A DNA stretch of 64,000 bases from CBDDBH01 sp965225625 (GTDB lineage Bacteria > Pseudomonadota > Gammaproteobacteria > JADZEE01). Every line of letters starts with the position of its first letter. Position 1 is the first letter of the stretch. Below the pieces are notes generated by a model that had not been told where the DNA came from, ran no database searches, and worked only from the letters and a program-made list of their open reading frames with translations. The DNA is taken from assembly GCA_965225625.1 (NCBI GenBank), contig CBDDBH010000034.1:310001-374000 (forward strand), in the 5' to 3' direction. Below, piece after piece: positions 9,647 to 20,314 of this stretch. A program made the position numbers and the translations under genes.

Positions 9647-10518
9647 ACGCACTACGTCCGTTGAAAAAAGCGATATTCCCGGTAGCCGGATTGGGGACTC
9701 GGTTCCTACCCGCGACTAAGACCAATCCCAAGGAAATGCTGCCGATCGTGGACAAACCGTTGATCCAATACGCAACGGAAGAAGCGATCGCCGCTGGAAT
9801 CAGCGAACTGGTCTTTGTCACTGGACGAACAAAGCGCGCCATTGAAGACCATTTCGACAAGGCTTATGAACTGGAAGCCGAACTGGAAAGAGCCGGCAAG
9901 CAGGAGCTGCTTGCGATCGCACGGGAGACACTACCCGAGGGAGTCTCCTGTACCTACATTCGCCAGCCGGAAGCATTAGGTCTGGGGCATGCCGTGTTGT
10001 GCGCGAATCACATCATCGGTGATGAATATTTTGCCGTGCTGCTGGCCGATGATCTGATCGACGCCGGCGCGGCAGGTTGCCTGGCGCAATTGGTTGAGCT
10101 GCATAACAAACATGGCTGCGGCGTCGTCGCAGTGGAAAACGTGCCGCGCGAAGACACCAACAAATACGGCATCGTAGAAGTCGAGCGCATCGACGGCGTC
10201 ATGTCGATGAAGAGCATCGTAGAAAAACCCGATCCCAGCGTCGCGCCATCCACCTTAGGTGTCGTCGGCCGCTACATCCTGCCCGGCAGCATCATGGGCC
10301 TGCTGGCCAACACCAAAAGGGGCGCAGGCAACGAAATCCAGCTCACCGACGCCATCAGCGCCTTACTCAAACAGGAACAGGTCGTGACCTGCGAGTTCAA
10401 AGGCACCCGCTACGATTGCGGCTCGAAACTCGGCTACCTGAAAGCAACCGTCGACTTCGCCCTAAAGCGCCCCGAATACCGCGAGCAATTCGCAGCATAT
10501 CTCGAGTCACGGAGTTGA
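9643..10518 (+). CDS. galU: UTP--glucose-1-phosphate uridylyltransferase
   Basis: Enzyme of 291 residues that makes UDP-glucose for LPS, capsule and other glucans. The nucleotidyltransferase signature AGLGTRFLPATKTNPKEMLP (residues 16-35) is intact, followed by KPLIQYATEEA, the LADDLID metal site and IVEKPDPSVAPS. Length matches the family. It overlaps the preceding dehydratase gene by four bases (ATGA) and is the last gene of the operon. A palindromic repeat and a 357-base gene-free stretch follow. Confidence 0.95.
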   Translation: MNALRPLKKAIFPVAGLGTRFLPATKTNPKEMLPIVDKPLIQYATEEAIAAGISELVFVTGRTKRAIEDHFDKAYELEAELERAGKQELLAIARETLPEGVSCTYIRQPEALGLGHAVLCANHIIGDEYFAVLLADDLIDAGAAGCLAQLVELHNKHGCGVVAVENVPREDTNKYGIVEVERIDGVMSMKSIVEKPDPSVAPSTLGVVGRYILPGSIMGLLANTKRGAGNEIQLTDAISALLKQEQVVTCEFKGTRYDCGSKLGYLKATVDFALKRPEYREQFAAYLESRS

Positions 10519-10875
10519 TCGTTCGTGCCGTTGATATACGACTCCACCGTCATAGTGAGCGTCTCACTATACAAACACCTCTGCCGTTGCGAAGAGTCGC
10601 AAGGACTCTGTGTTGTTCTGATTAGTTCAAGAGGTATACCTCGGGCGTCATTTCCCTCGGTCATTGCGAGGACTGCGGGCGAAGCCCGTGGGACGAAGCC
10701 CCCGTACAGAGGGGGCGTGTTACGCAACCCACCCACGCCCCGGTGCCAAGGGTAGATTGAGTCACAAGGCCCTATTTATGGCGCCGATTGTTCGTATGAC
10801 GAGACCTATATCATAGCTCCACGCGCTTAAGACTCTATCGGCAAATACACCTACAACTCCAACTCGCAAATTGAA
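10519..10875. other. Intergenic region after the polysaccharide operon
   Basis: No gene is recognised here. It contains the second REP-like repeat (10660-10733) and A/T-richer DNA before nadE. No clear rho-independent terminator is visible after galU. Confidence 0.5.
10660..10733. repeat. REP-like palindromic repeat, copy 2
   Basis: It begins GTCATTGCGAG and ends CGCAACCCACC, as copy 1 at 1007-1074 does. Inside is a short perfect inverted repeat CGGGC/GCCCG (10676-10688) with a 3-nt loop. The internal part is diverged from copy 1. Confidence 0.6.
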
Positions 10876-12547
10876 ATGGACAGCAACGCTCAAAACACAA
10901 TTTCCATAGCAATCGCCCAGGTAAATCCAACCGTAGGCGACATCGACGCCAACTGCGCAAAGATTAAGGAAGTATCGGCCCGCGCCGGCTCTGCCGGTGC
11001 CGATCTAGTCGTGTTTCCAGAGCTAGTCGTATGCGGCTACCCGCCCGAAGATCTAGTAACGAAACCCGCCTTCATAAGCAAATGCATGGATGCACTACGC
11101 GACCTAGTGCATTCAACCCAATCAGGCCCCGCCTTGATCGTCGGCACTCCCCTGGAACACGGCGACAAGCCATTCAACGCCGCGGTGTTGCTCGACGCAG
11201 GAGAGATCCGGGCGGTCACACACAAACGACATTTACCGAATTATGGCGTCTTCGACGAGCAACGCGTCTTTACCGCCGGTGCTTTGCCTGACGTGATGGA
11301 ATACGGTTCGCTGAAACTCGGCGTTCTCATTTGTGAGGATTTCTGGACCCCCGAAGTGCCCGCCCACCTGGCCGCCCATGGCGCCCAGTTGCTGATCGCG
11401 CTAAACGCGTCCCCATTTGCGATTGGCAAGTGGCAGGAGCGCGCAGATCAGGCGCGTGCCAGAGCGGTTGAAACCGCATTACCGATGATTTACGTGAACC
11501 AGGTCGGTGGCCAGGACGAACTCGTCTTCGACGGCTCCTCGTTCGTCATCGATTCACAGGGAGAGCAGATCGCGCGGTTGACGAGTTTTACCGAGCATAC
11601 TGAGACTACGAAATGGCACTTTGCCGGCATCGAGCCGGCACTGTGTGAGACGCAGACACCACAGCCCAAACCCTCGGACCTCGAAGCGATTTATCAGGCC
11701 ATGGTGTTGGGATTGCGCGATTACGTGGACAAGAATCGATTCCCCGGCGTCGTCATTGGTATGTCGGGTGGGATCGACAGCGCACTGACCGCCGCAGTTG
11801 CCGTTGACGCGTTGGGTGCGCAGCGGGTCAAGTGCATGATGATGCCATCGCCCTATACGTCCACGGAGAGTCTCGAAGATGCCCAGGCGTGCGCAACCGC
11901 GCTCGGCATCATGTGCTCGGTCGTGTCTATTGAACCGATGATGCAAGCCTACGATCAGGCGCTCGCGAGTGAATTTGCGAATATGCTGGCAGACGTAACA
12001 GAAGAGAACCTGCAGTCGCGGATCCGCGGAACGCTGTTAATGGCCGTCAGCAACAAGTTCAGGTCAATGGTACTTACAACTGGCAACAAGTCAGAGATGG
12101 CCGTCGGCTACGCCACTCTGTACGGGGATATGTGCGGGGGCTACTCGGTGCTTAAAGACGTCTACAAGATGACGGTGTTTGAACTTTCGACCTGGCGGAA
12201 CGAACACGTGCCGGCCGGTGCCAAGAGCCTAGCGCACGCGGTTATTCCGCAGCGTATCATCGACAAACCACCGTCCGCAGAACTCAAACCAGAGCAGCAA
12301 GACACGGATTCCCTGCCGCCCTATGACACGCTAGACGCTATCCTGCATTGCCTGATAGAAGATGATTTAAGCGCCAAAGAGACAATCGCGCGTGGTTTCG
12401 ATGCGGAAACGGTCACGCGGGTAGCGCGCTTGGTCGCGATGGCCGAATACAAACGTCGGCAAGCGCCGCCCCGGCGTGAAGATCACCCGCCGTGCGTTCA
12501 GTCGCGAGCGGCGGTATCCCATCACCAGTGGCTTTGGATTGGGATAG
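10876..12547 (+). CDS. nadE: Glutamine-dependent NAD+ synthetase, with a 3' frameshift
   Basis: Two-domain enzyme of about 556 residues that amidates nicotinic acid adenine dinucleotide using glutamine. The N-terminal nitrilase-type amidase domain (residues 1 to about 265) has VFPELVVCGYPPEDL and the nucleophile in GVLICEDFW. The C-terminal synthetase has the PP-loop SGGIDSALTAAVAVDALG near residue 298 and TTGNKSEMAVGYATLYGDM. The frame shifts at a run of four C at 12469-12472. Deleting one C restores the usual family tail (QAPPGVKITRRAFSRERRY, then ITSGFGLG and stop at 12545-12547). Uncorrected, the frame runs on to 12657 through a poly-C tract and ends in an artificial polyproline tail. A sequencing indel or a real recent mutation are both possible. 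Confidence 0.88.
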
Positions 12548-12558
12548 ACGGATACTTT

Positions 12559-13101
<543 letters not shown>

Positions 13102-13547
13102 AGGCAGAAACCGTTCCGGGTGGAACGCAGGTGCTTCAGGAAATGGCTCCTCATCGTGGACGCATATCGAACCCTATGCAACGCCCCGTCTCCAGAGGTC
13201 CGGGCCATTTTCGAGGTTGTCCGGGATTTTATTCGCTCACTCGTTCCTTCGTACAATTCTACCGACGAATCGATCCGACCGAAATATCAGGTTCTGCTCC
13301 GATCTGACGCGCACGTTCGATGGGCATTTTGCCGTTGTTCTGAGCCACACAGCGTTGGTGCGCGTTTACCGGCGCGCCGGGCCAGTTTGTTTGGCTAATA
13401 CGCATCAACCACGCAAGCAGGCGCTGCAACATCGAAGGGGCCACTTCTAACATCAAGCGCTGGAAGTATGCTGTTCGGCTTGACGTCATGTGCGGACAGG
13501 GTGATTACGGAAGTAACAATAACGAATTGAGCGTTGCGAAAACAGTC
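13102..13547. other. Region without a recognisable gene
   Basis: Between the HAD phosphatase start and the IS66 left target repeat. Only short open frames are present in all six frames and none matches a family I know. It may be decayed coding DNA. Confidence 0.4.
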
Positions 13548-13583
13548 GTTCGAGAGTAAGCGCAAAGCAAACAACGCTCTTGC

Positions 13584-15146
13584 TCAGCGGGGATTGATGT
13601 GCTCGATGTTGATGGTGCCCGGCGACAGCGCCTCGATGTCCTCTACCGTTGTCGCGCCAGGTAGTTTCGTAAACACCTCACGCAAGTACGCATAGGGCTC
13701 TAAACCGTGTGCCTTCGCGGTCTCGAGCAAGGAATAAAGATTCGCCGATGCACTGACCCCGGCCACCGAGTCGCTAAATAACCACGCTTTTCGACCCATT
13801 ACAAACGGACGAACCGCGTTCTCGCACAAATTGTTGTCGATCTCCAAGCGCCCGTCATCCAGATAACACGTGAGCTTGTCCCATTGTTCGTGCAAATAAC
13901 GCAACGCGTTCCCCACCGCACCCTTCGGCGGCACTTGGGATAGTGTGTCATCTAGCCAGCTGCGCAGCTTGTCAGGATAGGCTTGGCCTGCACGTTCCTA
14001 TACGCATAGCGTTGTTGTGGCGTCATCGACCGGGCCTGTTTCTCAACGCGGTACAACGCCTGGATGAACGACAGCCCACGCCACGCCTTACCGCGTCGCT
14101 TGCGCTTACCCTGCGCCTTCACTGCCTCGTCAAAGCGACGACGCGCATGGGCCATACAACCCAGCTGCTTAAGTCCATTCGCCGCCACCACCGCGTTGTA
14201 GCCCTCATACCCATCCGTCTGTAAATAGCCCGAGTAGCCTGCCAGCAAGCGTTGGGGAACAGCGCCGCTTCTCGATGGGTCGTAGTCATACAAAATCACC
14301 CGCCCATCCGGCGGACCACCGCGCTGCACCCACACGTAGGATTTCGATTGCGCCCGACGACCCGCTTCCCTCAAAACCTGTACCGGCGTTTCATCCATCT
14401 GCACAATGTCATAGTCGAGCAAACGATCCCGCATGAGATTAATCAGCGGTTGCACTAACTGACCCGCCCGTATCATCCAATTCGCCAGCGTCGCTCGGGG
14501 GATATCCACACCGATGCGCTGTGATATCCTCTCCTGACGGTACAGCGGTAACGCATCGGCGTACTTGCACACTGTAATGTGCGCCAGCAAGCCCGGCGAG
14601 GCCATACTCTTGGGGATCGGTTGCGCAGGGAGCGGTGCCGTCTTTGATGCACTGCCCGCAATCGCACGCGTATTGTTTGCGGATATGACGGAGCACCTGG
14701 ATCTTCGCCGGCACAATATCCAGCTGCTCAGAAACGACCTCGCCTACCTCCGAGAGTAACCGACCATCGTGGTCGCAACGACGCTCGTGCTCGGGCAGTT
14801 CATGAACCACCTCAATGCGCGGTAGCCGCTCGGGCAACGGTTTGCGACCACCCTTCTTCCGACGATGCGCTGATACCGCGACGCTTTCTTCAGGGACAAC
14901 CTCAGTCTCCGCGCACGCTGTCGATTCCGCTTCATCGAACAAGCGGATTTGATCCGGTGATAACTGCTCGCTACGCGAGGCAAAACGCTTCGCCAACGCG
15001 ATGTTTAACTGCTCTTGCAGGAGAACGACTTGCGATTTGTACTGCCGGTTTTCTGCCGCTAACTGCTCATTGCGAGCAGCGTGATCAACGACCAAACTCT
15101 TCAGCGCTTCAACATTATTGGGTAACCGATCAAGCACACTCGACAT
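13584..15146 (-). pseudogene. tnpC: IS66 transposase TnpC, two frameshifts
   Basis: DDE transposase of the IS66 family, about 520 codons when repaired. The N-terminal part has the coiled leucine-rich segment and KKGGRKPLPERLPR; the zinc-binding-like CDCGQC follows. The first break is one extra T in the + strand run at 14643-14645, after which the frame continues as KTAPLPAQPIPKSMASPG, YADALPLYRQE and the catalytic region MDETPVQV and TDGYEGYN. The second break near 13973 looks like one missing base. The last part (GRLEIDNNLCENAVRPFVMG, which holds the terminal glutamate) then continues to 13584. The two indels cancel, so the rest of the gene is in its ancestral frame. Confidence 0.88.
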
Positions 15147-15181
15147 GCACAACAGTATACCCGATGCGTCGATCTCAGTCT

Positions 15182-15538
15182 TTATAAAATACTCGAATAA
15201 TGCAATGAATGATGCGCTTGCATCTGCGTAATATCATAGCCATCCAATAGCCAATGCAGTTGCGTTTGCGTTATCGCGACCACCGCCTCGGGCCATCGTC
15301 GCGGCCAATGGAATTTCTCTTTCTCAAGGCGCTTGTACCAAAGTGCAAAGCCACTTTGGTCCCAGTAAAGCACTTTCAATTTATTGCGATGACGATTACA
15401 AAATACAAACACTGCACCGGAAAACGGGGACAAGCTCATCTCGCTTTCCACGATCACCGACAAGCCATTTATCGATTTGCGAAAATCCACCGGCTCACGA
15501 TGCAGGTACACCGCCGAGACCTCTCGAAACATCTCCAT
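15182..15538 (-). CDS. tnpB: IS66 accessory protein TnpB
   Basis: Protein of 118 residues of the IS66 Orf2/TnpB family, required for transposition of many IS66 elements by an unknown mechanism. The family features PVDFRKSINGL, FVFCNRHRNKLKVLYWDQSG and LWYKRLEKEKFHWPR are present. It lies between tnpA and tnpC, four bases from tnpA. Confidence 0.9.
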   Translation of the reverse strand: MEMFREVSAVYLHREPVDFRKSINGLSVIVESEMSLSPFSGAVFVFCNRHRNKLKVLYWDQSGFALWYKRLEKEKFHWPRRWPEAVVAITQTQLHWLLDGYDITQMQAHHSLHYSSIL

Positions 15539-15541
15539 CGC

Positions 15542-15841
15542 TCAATCTCGCAGCGCTTGCAGCAACTGCGCCAACCAGCGCGGCTCTACACCCACTGGCA
15601 GCTCGAGCGTCGCGCTGCCTGCGTACCGAACGATTATCTTCTCGCCGTGACCGCTTCGTTCCACCGATACCGGCACGAAACGCGACACCTGCTTCTCCGG
15701 CGCCGCGCTTAACTGACGGCGGCGCAGACTAAAGTACTTCGCATTAATGCCTTGTTCGCGGCAGAACGTCGCTGCTGTCATGCCGCTTTCAGCTTGCGCC
15801 TGGATCAGCGCTTCCCAGTCCGATTTTGTGCGTCGCCTCAT
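15542..15841 (-). CDS. tnpA: IS66 accessory protein TnpA
   Basis: Small protein of 99 residues, first gene of the IS66 element. The N-terminal helix-turn-helix resembles other IS66 TnpA proteins (WEALIQAQAESGMTAATFCRE, in part). The C-terminal half has the weakly conserved IIVRYAGSATLELPVGVEP. It probably binds DNA or regulates the element. Confidence 0.85.
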   Translation of the reverse strand: MRRRTKSDWEALIQAQAESGMTAATFCREQGINAKYFSLRRRQLSAAPEKQVSRFVPVSVERSGHGEKIIVRYAGSATLELPVGVEPRWLAQLLQALRD

Positions 15842-16983
15842 CCACTCATCCTCCGTTATTGAGCAAACGGAGATCCTTTACACTCAACACAGTTCAACCG
15901 ATAGGGTGCGGTTCACGTTGCGCTTACGTTCGAGATATCAAACTCTAAGTCAGCTCTCTATATTTTTGTCATTTACTTTCACAATCGATAGGTTTTCTCA
16001 GTGCACGAACTAGAGTCAATCCTCGGTTCGTGTTCGTCATCGTCGAATAATTCATATTAGACATTGCAAAGTCCTAGTTGCGGTTTTCGGCGAGTACCTA
16101 ACTGAATCGTCAATTGTCTGCTTGCCTTTTGTAAATGATGCGGCCATCGATCTCCGCAGTTTGTGCGTACAGATCTGCGAGCTCGCGGTCAAGCATTTCG
16201 TGCTCTGCAGTCTTGTTTCTAAGGTAGGACTCAGCAACTCTCTTTACAATGAAAGCCGGCTTTAGCGCTAAAACCTTGGCCATTTCAGTCTCAGTCGTTG
16301 CGCCTGTGCCGGCAATGTTTTCAAGCATAAATTCCTTGGATATGTTGGAGGGATGCGTAGTTGCTTTTGTCAATGGATTAGTGCCAGTTAGCCAGTAGAC
16401 GATGTGGTCAGTCATTAGGTACATTGAATCATTTTGCGGGTTCTGCTGCGTTAAAACGTCTACGAGTTGATAGGCTGCACCATATGGCAATGGTTTGCCG
16501 TTCGAAAACCGCTCCGCAATTAATTCATACTGTGAAGCGATGGGCTTAGCCGACACAATCAGTCCTACAGTGAATAGGACAAAAATGCCTAATTGATAGC
16601 GAGTTGCGGCTAGACGGTCAAACAGAAATCCAGCTACAAGCGACAAAAGCGGGACAATCTGAATTAGATAATGAGCGTGAGAAGCCCCGCTTGCCACGAT
16701 TGACCACCCAGTGCCTGCGAGAAATACGACGATCAAAGTAACACCTTGTTTTTGACAATTCGATTGGCGATTCCAGTTAACTAAGAGCCAGGACATTCCG
16801 AGCAAGAAGGTTGTCCAAAGTAGAATGTTTGCAATGCCGATGCTATATCGCAGGTGCATTATTAAGGCTTCAAACGCGGATTGTTGATCCTGACTGTATC
16901 TCAATGGGGCGACGACTACTGACTCAAACAGAAGTGGACCCCAAAAATTGGACAGTAGCTTAAGTGAAATCTTCACCTGAGTT

Positions 16984-17830
16984 TTAGGCGGCCGCGGGTA
17001 GATTGTCTGCCGCAAAATACACGGAGTCCGGGGTGCGCCGCCCCAATGAACTATGTCGTCGCTGTCCATTATAGAATTTAAAATAGCGAGCAAGTCCAGC
17101 ACGCAACGCCGCCGGTGCCTCGTAGGCGTGTAGATAGACGTCTTCGTATTTGACGCTGCGCCACAACCGCTCCACAAACACGTTGTCCACCCAGCGGCCC
17201 TTGCCGTCCATGCTGATCGCAATCTCATGGTCTTTAAGCACACGCGTGAAGGCCTCGGCGGTGAATTGCGCACCCTGGTCGGTGTTGAATATCTCCGGCG
17301 CACCGTAACGCTGCAACGCCTCCTCAAGCGCCTCGACACAAAACTCGCTGTCCATCGTGTTCGACACACGCCACGATAAGACCCGGCGGGTCGCCCAGTC
17401 CATGATTGCAACCAGATACATGAACCCCTTGGCCATCGGGATATAACAAATATCGGTTGCCCATACCTGGTTGGGTCGTTCAATGGATAGTCCCTGGAGC
17501 AAGTACGGATAAATCTTGTGTCCTTGCCCGGGGCGGCTCGTGCGTGGCTTGGGGTACAGCGCCCTCAAGCCCATCTGTCGCATCAACCGTTGCACCCGCT
17601 TACGATTCACCCAGTGGCCCTGATCTTCCAGCTCGTCTCTCATACGACGACTCCCCTAAAACGGTAATCGCAAATGGATCTCATCAATCAGCCGCATGAG
17701 CAACAAGTCATCGTCTGAAACCGCTGGCGCTTCGTAGTACGCTGTGGAACGCGCGACATCCAACAGCTCACAACGCCTCACCACCGTCAGCTGACTACTC
17801 TGCCTTGACCCTGCTTTTGCGCTCACTCAT
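16984..17830 (-). pseudogene. IS3 transposase OrfB, disabled copy
   Basis: Integrase-core transposase that ends the same way as the intact copy (281 residues) near 60-61 kb. Two lesions are visible by comparison. One extra A in the GGCAGAGTAG stretch creates a stop at codon 12, and a T-to-G change turns the tyrosine codon 58 (TAT) into TAG. The remaining open frame 16984-17643 keeps the DDE residues (ATDICYIP, NTDQGAQF, ERLWRSVKYEDVY), but no full protein can be made. Confidence 0.9.
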
Positions 17831-18117
17831 CGGCCGCGACCGAGCGCTTGCGATAAAAAATCGTTCTCCATCGACAACTGGCCTATCTTGGCATGGAGTT
17901 TCTGCTTCTCCCCCTCGCTGTGTTCGGCTTCCACCGCGTGAGCGCCAAACACATTCTCTGCACCATTGAGCAACTGCTTCTTCCAGTCTTGGATCTGATT
18001 GGGATGCACATCGAACTGCTCGGCTAATTCCGCCAACGTCCGATCACCGACAATGGCGGCCAGCGCTACCTTGGCCTTGAACGCTGGGGAATGGTTTCTT
18101 CGTTTTCTTCGCGTCAT
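17827..18117 (-). CDS. IS3 OrfA (helix-turn-helix), copy 1
   Basis: IS3-type OrfA of 96 residues with the N-terminal helix-turn-helix (KAKVALAAIVGDRTLAELAE, in part) and a C-terminal leucine-zipper-like segment (KLHAKIGQLSMENDFLSQAL). The start ATG is preceded by AGAAGGAGCAG. The stop overlaps the orfB start in the usual ATGA form. Confidence 0.9.
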   Translation of the reverse strand: MTRRKRRNHSPAFKAKVALAAIVGDRTLAELAEQFDVHPNQIQDWKKQLLNGAENVFGAHAVEAEHSEGEKQKLHAKIGQLSMENDFLSQALGRGR

Positions 18118-19041
18118 CTTCTGCTCCTTCTCTATTGAGAATTCTAAATCAGAAGATTTCACTTATCAGATCATAATCTCTGTCCAATCGGTGGGGTCCA
18201 CCGCTAACCATAACTTGCCGTGATTGGCGAAAAGGTATGGTAAGGCCGACAGAAGAAGCGTTGTTATTCCGGCTGCCGCGTATGCCGATAGCCCTAAAAA
18301 ATTACGTCGAGCTGGGTTTTGCAGGAACCTGAACAATAGGAACGCCCCAACAAACAAGGCGACATACGCCAGATTCATACGAACTAGACTTGCAATACCA
18401 AATAGAAAGCCGACCGCGAACAATACACTAATGTCGTGTTTTTTCACCACCAGGAGCGACAGCGCACCCATGATGGGCAATATAGCGATAGTTTCAGTCA
18501 TGGTCGCTTGCCCAGACCGCGCCGTGCTTACGAAAAATATACACAAAATAGCGGCGATTAGTCCGGCCCGGTGGCTCCAAACGGTCTTTCCCAATACGAA
18601 AGTCAAATACGCTGTCGCCGTAACGAAGAGTAGACCTCCAACACGAACTGCCACAACGCTTTTACCGAATAGGCCAATAATAAATGCGTAAATCAGGAAT
18701 GACAGCGGCGGCTTGTTGTCCCAGAGGGTAACGTATGGCAATTGCCCATCGAGGACACTCTGACCCATTAAAATTAGAGTGCTCTCGTCCCAGGAAATAA
18801 CCGCAGGAAAGAAAAACGGGAAGCGCACGATGAAGCAAAGGAGCAATAGAAATAATAGGACAGACGCGTTACTTCGGAATATATGGCCTGCCTGCACCGA
18901 TCCTGAGATCTCAGTCACAATCTTGCCGCAATTTCTTAATGCTGGCTTCAGTATAGCCCGCCTGGTGTACGATTTGTTGCCAGCGGGTTTGATGATATCA
19001 AGGAATGAAATATGAACATTCGATTTGTCAGCCCGTGCGTA

Positions 19042-20217
19042 TTAGATTTTGCGTTTCGCACTATGCAGTTTCCATGTATACACGCTAGTTACAGCATAAT
19101 TCCACACAGAACCGACGAGTATTCCAGCAAGTGCTGCCAGTACCCACTTGGTGTCCATGGTGAATAGATAGGTAGCGATGCCGACATTGGCGAGCGCGCC
19201 GACACTGCAGACAATCGTAAACGAGATCCAGCCACGCACCCACCGCCATCCTCGGAGCCGCATGTCACGGTACGTCAAGATGTTGTTCAACGCATAATTG
19301 CTTGTCATAGCAACAAACGTCGCGAGAGAATGACTAAAGACGAAACCAAGTCCGACTTTGTTGAAGAACACCGCCAGCACCGCGAAATGGACAAGTATTC
19401 CAGCACCGCCAACTAAACTGAAAGTAACGAAACGCAGCGGAATTATGTGTCCAATGAGCTTGTCAAGAAGCAGCATTAAATAGTCCCACACTGCTTGTGA
19501 ATCCAGCTTGCTCTCGCCCTCCTTGCGAACGCGAAATTCATATGGCACTTCTTCGAACTTAAGAGGAATTGGAGAGGAGGCAAATATGTCGATCAATATT
19601 TTGAAACCAATGCCTGAGAGTTCGTGTACACAGCGCTCCAATGTTTCGCGGCGAAGAATAAAAAATCCGCTCATCGGATCGGTAAGATTAGCCTTTATCA
19701 CTACTCGACTTAGCCGAGTAGCAATTCGACTAAATGCGGCTCGATTCTGATTCCAATCGCCGAGTCCACCTCCTGGTGCATAGCGCGTCCCCATGACGAT
19801 GTCCGCTTCGCCTTGTTTCAGTTTTTCCAACATGGCTGGCAACACTGCCTCATCATGCTGCAGATCGCCATCAATGACCGCCAAATTAGGTGCCGAACTC
19901 GCCATCATGCCTTCAATGCAAGCTGAAGACAGGCCGCGACGGCCCACACGCTGAATACATCGTACGCGACTATCCTGTTGTCCAATCTCACGTATAAATT
20001 GCGCAGTGTCATCGGGGGAGTCGTCGTCCACGAATATTACTTCCCAGCGGAGACCCGTCAGGCAATCTCGTAACCGATTCACAAGTTCAAGTACGCTAGG
20101 CCTTTCGTTGAAAGTCGGAACAATGACGGATAGTTCATATCCTGGTAAACAGAGCACGTCAGCCTCTCCAGCATTCCCTGTCGTCTGAATGGCACCTGAT
20201 GTATCGACAGTCACCAC
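19042..20217 (-). CDS. GT2 polyprenyl-phosphate glycosyltransferase with C-terminal GtrA domain
   Basis: Protein of 391 residues with two parts. Residues 25 to about 245 form a DPM1-like GT2 domain: VIVPTFNERPSVLELVNRL, FVDDDSPDDTAQFI, the nucleotide-sugar DXD in VIDGDLQHD, and GGLGDWNQNRAAFSR. Residues about 260-385 form a GtrA-type domain with four hydrophobic helices (for instance FVTFSLVGGAGILVHFAVLA). Such fusions make a polyprenyl-phosphate sugar and help present it across the inner membrane. It is followed on the same strand by the GT39 gene, a natural user of that donor. The true start could lie slightly downstream of the GTG used here. Confidence 0.85.
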   Translation of the reverse strand: MVTVDTSGAIQTTGNAGEADVLCLPGYELSVIVPTFNERPSVLELVNRLRDCLTGLRWEVIFVDDDSPDDTAQFIREIGQQDSRVRCIQRVGRRGLSSACIEGMMASSAPNLAVIDGDLQHDEAVLPAMLEKLKQGEADIVMGTRYAPGGGLGDWNQNRAAFSRIATRLSRVVIKANLTDPMSGFFILRRETLERCVHELSGIGFKILIDIFASSPIPLKFEEVPYEFRVRKEGESKLDSQAVWDYLMLLLDKLIGHIIPLRFVTFSLVGGAGILVHFAVLAVFFNKVGLGFVFSHSLATFVAMTSNYALNNILTYRDMRLRGWRWVRGWISFTIVCSVGALANVGIATYLFTMDTKWVLAALAGILVGSVWNYAVTSVYTWKLHSAKRKI

Positions 20218-20314
20218 TGTCGGCTAATCCAGTTTTTTGTCATCTATTTCGTCCGTATGTCCGAATCTGTGTGCGCGTCGATTGACAGCGACTTGACTTG
20301 CCAAATCTATGCCA

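Larger units (their letters stand above)
13556..15927 (-). mobile_element. IS66-family insertion sequence
   Basis: A complete 2372-bp element. Terminal inverted repeats are GTAAGCGCAAAGCAAAC at the left end and the complement of GTAAGCGCAACGTGAAC at the right end. A perfect 8-bp target duplication GTTCGAGA is present at 13548-13555 and 15928-15935, the size expected for IS66. The gene order on the minus strand is tnpA, tnpB, tnpC. TnpC carries two compensating single-base indels, so the element is probably inactive unless these are sequencing errors. Confidence 0.93.
16930..18205 (-). mobile_element. IS3-family insertion sequence, copy 1 (inactive)
   Basis: A 1276-bp element with ends AGAAGTGGACCCC at the left and the complement of AGCGGTGGACCCC at the right. 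A 3-bp target duplication (AAC at 16927-16929 and 18206-18208) flanks it. It is nearly identical to the copy at 59895-61169, which is one base shorter and has an intact orfB. It interrupts the GT39 gene. Confidence 0.93.
16110..18918 (-). pseudogene. GT39-type membrane glycosyltransferase split by an IS3 element
   Basis: Integral membrane glycosyltransferase of the ArnT/PMT-like GT39 family, which uses polyprenyl-phosphate sugars in the periplasm. The N-terminal 238 codons (18918 down to 18206; GTG start) include the first transmembrane helix, the acidic WDESTLILMGQSVLDGQLPY loop and NKPPLSF. The C-terminal part resumes at 16926 as FESVVVAPLRYSQDQ and ends at 16110. Removing the 1276-bp IS and one copy of the 3-bp target duplication joins GKLW to FESVV in frame and gives 510 codons including stop. 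The gene was therefore intact before the insertion. It lies downstream of a GT2-GtrA gene on the same strand that may supply the lipid-linked sugar. Confidence 0.88.

Noticed and set aside
16110..17483. Open frame of 457 codons on the minus strand
   Set aside because: Its first half is an out-of-frame reading of the IS3 transposase; only the part after about 16926 is real coding DNA and it belongs to the interrupted GT39 gene.
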